Origin: Brassica napus
Taxonomy: Eukaryota; Streptophyta; Magnoliopsida; Brassicales; Brassicaceae
Length of the DNA stretch: 64,000 nucleotides
Direction: 5' to 3'
NCBI RefSeq assembly: GCF_020379485.1
Contig: NW_026014726.1
Span: 1-64,000, forward strand
Under the pieces are notes generated by a model that worked only from the letters and a program-made list of their open reading frames with translations, ran no database searches and had not been told where the DNA came from. Of this stretch, positions 58,360 through 64,000 are shown piece by piece. Made by a program: the position numbers and the translations under genes. The stretch's first letter is position 1; each line of letters begins with the position of its first letter.

Positions 58360-59097
58360 TGTCATGTCCCCGATCCTGGATTGGATCGTCCGGACGGACT
58401 GCAGTGCGAGGAAACGCACCATTCAGGTCATATGACCTAAAGACAAGTATATCATGGCCTGAAGGTAAGGTTAAGAGCATCAGGGAGCTAAGGCATATCT
58501 AATCCAAGAAGGAGACAAGCTCAAAGGAGCTGGACAAGCGAGCTGGTAGCTGGACAAGATCCAGGTGAAGCTCGATGAAGTGAGTGATCAGAATGGATCA
58601 TGGGAAAACTAAGTCTAGGTCTGGAAATTGACCAAGGGACTTAGAAGGATTGAAGAAGATAAAGGAAGCAAGCTGGACACAGTGTATAACAGCTGGGCGA
58701 TGCAGTAAGCAAGCTCGACCAGCTAGGTGAAGTGTAGTGCAGCCCGGTGTAGCTCACTGAAGTGTAGGTCCGCTGCCTGAGCTGGATGGTCTAGCTAACT
58801 CAGCTGTATCAGCTGGGGATCAGCTCAACTCAGCTGGACTGAGTGTTCGAGTCTTGGGCAGTTGGTTCGGGTCGGGACAGTGACCAGGCCATGTGGATGA
58901 CCCATGTGTACCAATGGGCTGGAGGGCTCTTGTGGTTGGGTCATGGGCGTGGGCAATCAGTCTGGGCCGGTTTGGCAGTTACAGGGCGTGTGGTAACTGC
59001 CATAAGCGAAAGGGTGCAATCTGTACCATTGATATAATCAATGGCAATAAATGATACCGAAGGGATGCAATGGTTAAGAAGTAACCACCCCTTCTCC

Positions 59098-59104
59098 TAT
59101 ATAA
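59098..59104 (+). promoter_or_regulatory. TATA box of element 5 LTR
   Basis: TATATAA about 738 bp into the LTR after a C-rich stretch, at the place equivalent to the TATA box in the other LTRs. Confidence 0.7.
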
Positions 59105-59337
59105 GGAAGGCAAGTCCGTTCCTTTGCAGGTACGCCATGGCTTCCTTCTACACCCTGAAACCCAAAGAATCCAGAGAAAAAATACAGAGAGTTGGTCGGA
59201 TTCCCAATCCAAGACCCATGGTGGTGTGAAGGCCACAAAGAGACAGTTTTGGGGCAGATCAAGGGGGAAGTTGAGAACGACCCTCTGAACGATTTTGATC
59301 ATTGTTAACAACACCCAAAGCCTTATCTGGAGCCTGT

Positions 59338-59442
59338 GAACACACGCAAATGGTTAGGAAAGGAGGGAGTTGGCGGGAATCCATTCCCAAGGGCCAATGC
59401 AGCCTTAAAGGGAGATTGGTGTGGAAAGCAGTTTCATGGGAA
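59338..59442 (+). repeat. Diverged direct repeat inside LTR 5, left copy
   Basis: Runs from GAACACACGCAAATGGTTA to GTTTCATGGGAA and matches 61101-61206 in order with many substitutions. The two copies flank the antisense ORF segment. Confidence 0.65.
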
Positions 59443-59993
59443 ACAAAGAGGGAAGTGATGCACGACCTTTGGATGGTGATTGATCATGGATGATCATGTC
59501 TAAGGCTTCCTATGTGTCTTGGGAACATGTTGCAGGCTGGGATTCAGGGTGGGGCAAGATGGATGATGGAAGCTTGGATGGGTCGACCAAAGAGATGATC
59601 GGATGGGCGATATGATGGAATGCAAGTTATGAACCTGAAAACAAATGCAAAAAAAAATGAGATATGATTTCTAATATGATAAAACAAGATAAATAAAGAT
59701 AGATAGGATGGAATTAGGCTTCTGGTCTTCAGACACTCTCAGCCTAATCAGTTGATGATTGAAGTGGATTGAGGTGGTGCTTTGCTTGCTGGACTGATGT
59801 CTCTCTCAAGCTTGGAAAACGAATTGGAATGGAAGGATGGGGGATTGAGGACGCCACAAGACTCTATGGAAAGGAGCCTTGATAAGTCAAGGTGCTTTGG
59901 AGCTGCTTCACACAAACTCAAAAGACTTAGAACAATAGTTTTAAGAAAACTAGAAAACTGAATAATTCTTATTACTTTCTAAAAATGGGTCAT

Positions 59994-61007
59994 TTACAAT
60001 GAAGGAAAGACTAGAGCTTTATAGGCTCGACAAGGACAGACTCTAACAGTCATAAAATGATAAAAGGAAACAAAATAACTTGAACTTAAAGTCTTGGGAG
60101 CAAAGGCTTTGATGACTCCATGGAATATAGCCGTTAGGCTTGATTTGCTTCCTTCCAAAAGAAAAACTTGTGAAGACTTGTATCTTGATAGCTTCTGGAC
60201 GTGGCCATGATCTTCAAGCCTTCCTGAAATACTCCTTGGCCTCAGTAAAAGAGAATATGGCCGTTGGTCTTGGGCAAAAATCTGTAGAAACTTCTCCAAA
60301 GAATTTAGTGTAGATGTTGCCAAATATGGAAGGTTGATGGGAAGAGAGATCCGCCTGATATCCTGGGTGCTGGTCCAGCTGAGAACGTCTTGGATGTCTT
60401 CTGAATGGTCTAGAGTATCTCCTGGTTCCCATAGATAGCCCTGGGTCGAACCAAGTTGAATTGGTTGAAGACTTTCCTTAAATGATGTCGGTTTGGCCAA
60501 TTGATGCAAACTGGCTTGATCTTTTGGTTTGATTGGGATCCGCCTGATCCAGTGTGGCATGGTGCTTCCTATGATGTTGTAGAGTGCCTCTGAATGACTT
60601 AGAAGGTCTCCTGGTTGCCATTCTTGAGGTTGGTTCGATGTGAAACCCGGATCTTCCAAATAAGGCAAGTGTAGAGCTGGTTTGGCCGGTTTTGGGAAAT
60701 TGCTCATATCTTCCAATTTCCTTGACCATTTCTCGAGATCTTGGGCTTTCTGGAAAGCTAATAAACTCCTCTTGACTCCTATGATAGGTTTTGGTTCATG
60801 CCGCTTCTTCTTTGGGCTTGAATCCTCTTCTAAAGTCGCATTCTCGCAGATGGACGGGCTGAGAAACCTCTGAATTGTAAAATTCATAACTTCTTGCTCC
60901 GTGAATATTTTGGGCATATTCCAATTGTCCTGGACTCCTTCTTGAGTGTAGAATCCATAAAAATTATCCTCGTGATTTAAACCCTCCTCGTTTGTAAGAT
61001 ATGGCAT
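59994..61007 (-). CDS. Unknown ORF antisense in LTR of element 5 (337 codons)
   Basis: Begins MPYLTNEEGLNHEDN (ATG at 61005-61007), with a stop near 59994. The first ~90 residues carry TEQEVMNFTIQRFLSPSI and KKRHEPKPIIGVKRS, matching the second half of the element 3 ORF in order. The middle has an internal repeat: WQPGDLLSHSE...IRRIPI and WEPGDTLDHSE...IRRISLPI. The last ~60 residues become basic and hydrophobic and may be read-through noise. No catalytic motif or targeting signal is evident. It runs against LTR transcription, so it is probably a fragment of an inserted related element and not a gene of element 5. Function unknown. Confidence 0.5.
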   Translation of the reverse strand: MPYLTNEEGLNHEDNFYGFYTQEGVQDNWNMPKIFTEQEVMNFTIQRFLSPSICENATLEEDSSPKKKRHEPKPIIGVKRSLLAFQKAQDLEKWSRKLEDMSNFPKPAKPALHLPYLEDPGFTSNQPQEWQPGDLLSHSEALYNIIGSTMPHWIRRIPIKPKDQASLHQLAKPTSFKESLQPIQLGSTQGYLWEPGDTLDHSEDIQDVLSWTSTQDIRRISLPINLPYLATSTLNSLEKFLQIFAQDQRPYSLLLRPRSISGRLEDHGHVQKLSRYKSSQVFLLEGSKSSLTAIFHGVIKAFAPKTLSSSYFVSFYHFMTVRVCPCRAYKALVFPSL

Positions 61008-61100
61008 TTTAGTGCACGTATGTCCTGGTTGGCGCCTTGGCTGGTTGAGTAGGGTGTTGGGTCGACCTCTGGTTCAGCTGCTGAATTGCTGGCCGCAACA

Positions 61101-61206
61101 GAACACACGCAATTGGTTAAGAGAGAAGGGGGAAGGCTTGACTCCACTCTCAAAGGCATGAACAGCCTTGAAGATGGATGCAGTATAGAAACTGGTTTCA
61201 TGGAAG
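61101..61206 (+). repeat. Diverged direct repeat inside LTR 5, right copy
   Basis: GAACACACGCAATTGGTTA to GGTTTCATGGAA, partner of 59338-59442. Confidence 0.65.
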
Positions 61207-61209
61207 TTC

Positions 61210-62340
61210 CATGGAAGGAGGGATGGGCACGAACCATGGTTAGATCTTATCAATACTGGGAGTATGTGATAAGGGTTTGATGAAGGCGTGCTAGGAGGAG
61301 CATGGACGCCCCTGATGAGGTAACAGGTGGGGACTGCAGACCATTTGACATAGTCTGGTACACTATGGGCAGATCTGGTCCTGCAGTTACACCTTACTCT
61401 GTTTTATGATTATTAATCATATTATTCCTTCTTCTTATGATTGAGATTGATGATTAGACATAGTAGCACTGAACCATGGCTTGGCCGGTTCAGAAGAACC
61501 CTCCATGGCCTTGGTTTGGCAGCTAAGTCTGGATCTCCTACTTCCTGATGGATTTATGGCGATCTGACTTTGGAATCCTCTTAGTGGTGAATTATCATGA
61601 ATTATCATGGTATTTGGGGATTTTTATCTGATTGATTTAGAGATGGTCCCTTGGGCCGGTTCGGCTGATCTTGGCCGAGATCTATGGGATGGAGGCCGGT
61701 TCTGGGAAATCTGATTGGACCATTCTCTTAGTTATGATTTATCATGAACTTTCATGAATTTTAATTGATTTTTGGAGCAGGTTTGCTTGGGGTCGAAATT
61801 GCACCTGAGGGCATATTGGGGTCAGATCCTTGTGTTAGGATATCTGATCATATGTTTGTGTGCTGGAACATATTGTCACTTATGATATTGATCATAAGGA
61901 ATTGCTGGTTATCAACCTTGGTGTTGGTAAGGCAGGCTGTGTGTGATCTGATCATGGGCAAGGATGGACGACCTGATCCTTGGATGATAGATCAAGGTGT
62001 CTGATCTGATTGGTCGAAGGATGCACCGGTGGTAAGAGCAACACTAATCAGGTTCAGTTTGACATGGTTCCATGACTGATTAGGAAGTATGAAGACTCAT
62101 AAGTTCTGAGTCATGTGGGGTGGTTGGTTGATTGACTCAGGATCTGATGGGTATTGTTAGTCCATGAGCTGGACTTGGTATCATAAGTTGATAAGGCAAA
62201 AGGATGTGGGACAGTGCATAAGCCGGTAAGGGCCAGATGCATGTCCTTAGCTGTTTGAAGACTTCTCAAGGGTTACTTATGTCTGTGGGGATGGTTGGCT
62301 GAATGACTAAGTACCTAAGGGAGTTGTTTTGTGTGTGTAA
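61210..62340 (+). other. Non-coding inner part of LTR 5
   Basis: AT-rich stretch without a credible gene; short open frames here have no recognisable motif. From about 62085 it follows the element 2 LTR in inverse orientation (GGTTGGTTGATTGACTCAGGATC block). Confidence 0.7.
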
Positions 62341-62871
62341 AGGAGCTGGACGCAGTATATGGCAGCTGGCCATAGCTCGGTCCTAGCTCAGTTCGAGTGT
62401 GACAGCTCGATCAGCTGGTTTATGAGTTCATTCAGCTAGAGTAGTTGGGCCGATGAGCTAACAAGCTCCGTGGGTGTGGCAAAGGTATGATCTAGCAATG
62501 TTGCATAGATCTAGATAGAATGGTTAGGGGAATGGAACCTCAGATTTGTATGCCTTGATTTGGGTTCGGGATTGACCTTGGAACTAGCAGGTAGTTGAGT
62601 ATACTAACCATTAGCCGAGGTGATTCGACCAGACAAGTATTATATTGGTTATAGACCAATGGTTAAGTAGATATTATTCCGCTGTGCATAAGTTGAAAGG
62701 ATCTAGCTAGGGAATGACTAAGGTAGTCTTGAGCTAGGATCTGAGTTAGCCCTCGCCAATGGGCGATATTTTAAATAAAGGGCAAAATTTTTAGAGGTTC
62801 GGTCTGGGTATGGACTGAGCGACGTGAGGCATCGACCGCGGCCTAGTCGGCCGGGATCGGGTCTTACAAGT

Positions 62872-62883
62872 TGGTATCAGAGC
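62872..62883 (+). promoter_or_regulatory. Primer binding site of element 5 (initiator tRNA-Met)
   Basis: TGGTATCAGAGC lies three bases after the LTR end and is followed by ATGCTTGATCC, as in element 2. Confidence 0.93.
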
Positions 62884-63590
62884 ATGCTTGATCCAGTTAC
62901 GGACAGTGCTCAAGGATGTTGAGTTCCAAACCGAAATTATTTCTGAAACTATGATGACTTGGAACCTTAGCTGTGGTGAGCCAAGCGAGAGTTGAGGTAA
63001 GATTGGTTTCATGCTTGTGAACGGGGAAGTTCCAAGATGAGCCGGCTTAGCCAAGATACACTCTTCCACGGCAAGACCCTGAAAACATAAAGGTTAGTTT
63101 TTCTAGTTATTTGGGAATAGTAGACGGATTGGATGATGGACGCAATGCAAGATCTTTGTATGGACGACCTGGAAAAGGGAAGTAACATGGACTAGAGAGT
63201 GGCTTAGGTTGAAAGAAACGTGCAGCACTCTCTTGGAGGTAAATGTTATCCCTTGGTGGCCGTTCAAAACAAGTGAGCATATGCAATGTTCATGTTAGTC
63301 TGAGGGAGACGCTACATGGCTAGTACATGAGTGGGCTTGTGATCAGATGGATCAGTTTGGACTCAGTGTAAGTCAAGGTAGGATTCCTTAAGATTGAGTG
63401 AATGGAATGGATCAATTCCAAGAGGAATTGGAAACACGATGTTAAGTATCTTAGTATGATGAGGATTGAGGTATACTATAAACACTTTTGTGAATGGTAT
63501 GGGACGTTCACAGATGTGTGATGCTTTGGAGAATGGTATGGGACATTTTCCAAATGGTGATCAAACCGAGATCCTACTCATCTAAGTACT
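62884..63590 (+). other. Untranslated leader of element 5
   Basis: Matches the leaders of elements 2 and 4 in inverse orientation (for example GAGAATGGTATGGGACATTT). It ends near CTACTCATCTAAGTACTTAA, where it joins the protease region directly. Confidence 0.8.
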
Positions 63591-64000
63591 TAATGATCGG
63601 TGGTGTGGAAACACACGTACTTTTCGATACTGGAACTGCACATAGTGTTTGTGAGTCCAGGAATGATTGGAAAAGGTTTGTTCCAGTATGGAACATGGGA
63701 TGGTCCTGAACGAGTGAGTGCGGCCGGAGGGCAAGTTATGAACTCACTCGGTCTGGTTAAGGACATCCCTGTGGTGATCTTGGATAGGCCGATGCCTATA
63801 GATCTGATTGTTGTCCCCCTCAACCATCATGAAGTGATCTTGGGCATGGACTGGTTGGGAAAGTATCAGGCAACTCTAGATTGTCACCGGGGAAGTGTGC
63901 AACTTGAGAACGAGTTTGGACCCCCGATTAAGTACCAAGGAATCAAGCCAACCTCTTGTAGTTTGGTGGTTTCAGCAGTCCAAGTAGAACGGATGCTTGG
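63591..64000 (+). pseudogene. Protease region of element 5, 3' end outside window
   Basis: The first frame has MIGGVETHVLFDTGTAHS with the catalytic DTG intact, then a stop near 63709. After a frame change, AAGGQVMNSLGLVKDIP, HHEVILGMDWLGKYQ and VVSAVQVERML continue to the window end. This is the Ty3/gypsy retropepsin. Of the four protease copies here, only this one keeps DTG. One visible frameshift prevents a continuous product; without it the fold would look complete. Confidence 0.85.

Larger units (their letters stand above)
58360..62868 (+). repeat. 5' LTR of element 5 (4509 bp, mosaic)
   Basis: Starts TGTCATGTCCCCGATCC against satellite and ends CCGGGATCGGGTCTTACA three bases before the PBS. 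Its last ~1.7 kb are the inverse-orientation counterpart of the inner end of the element 2 LTR. It is about 1.6 kb longer than those LTRs because of a middle segment (about 59300-61200) with an antisense ORF and flanking direct repeats. It has AGCT-rich patches at 58505-58850 and again at 62340-62470. Confidence 0.85.
58360..64000 (+). mobile_element. Element 5: plus-strand LTR retrotransposon, continues beyond window
   Basis: It has an enlarged 5' LTR (58360-62868), a PBS (62872-62883), a leader related to those of elements 2 and 4, and a protease region still open at the right edge. No gag core or zinc knuckle lies between leader and protease, so gag is deleted here too. Whether RT and integrase follow cannot be seen. 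Confidence 0.9.

Overview
The window is plant nuclear heterochromatin made almost entirely of repeats. I see no host protein-coding gene, tRNA, rRNA or CRISPR array. A flowering plant is indicated by Ty3/gypsy LTR retrotransposons with long LTRs, by primer-binding sites that complement the 3' end of initiator tRNA-Met (TGGTATCAGAGC), and by a very large CpG-rich tandem array. Brassicaceae is plausible from the style of the retroelement ORFs, but this is recalled rather than shown by the sequence.

Layout. (a) 1-8754: element 1, a decayed minus-strand Ty3/gypsy copy (integrase, RNase H, RT, protease, gag, then its upstream LTR). It is split at 2147-4422 by a solo LTR of another family with a 5-bp target duplication. 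(b) 8755-14904: satellite array, part 1. (c) 14905-23331: element 2, a minus-strand LTR retrotransposon with both LTRs (2917 and 2926 bp), PBS and polypurine tract, but only a gag zinc-knuckle and protease remnant between them. It sits in the satellite with a GCCAC target duplication. (d) 23332-46514: satellite array, part 2, with kilobase-scale higher-order duplications. (e) 46515-52175: element 3, plus strand, carrying a long AT-rich ORF of unknown function broken by one stop codon. (f) 52176-56494: element 4, minus strand, a relative of element 2 fused tail to tail with element 3. (g) 56495-58359: satellite array, part 3. (h) 58360-64000: element 5, plus strand, with an enlarged mosaic LTR and a protease fragment that runs off the window.

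The satellite (about 31 kb, roughly half the window, all in one orientation) is a composite repeat. Runs of a ~31-bp unit built on ACGGACGTCCTGTGTGTGCT alternate with a ~115-bp block that carries the perfect palindrome GCCCACGTGGGC. A second palindrome, GTGTGCTGACGTCAGCACAC, recurs in part 2. Higher-order units of about 0.6, 0.7, 1.5 and 3.6 kb show repeated unequal exchange.

All five full-scale elements have related LTR termini (TGTCATG-type start, most ending GGGTCTTACA) and shared LTR sub-modules (an AGCT-rich patch and a degenerate ~17-bp tandem repeat). Most satellite edges coincide exactly with the outer 5' end of one of these LTRs. Elements 2, 4 and 5 lack an RT and must have depended on partners. 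The most unusual content is the palindrome-bearing higher-order satellite and the LTR family that colonises it carrying non-gag-pol ORFs.
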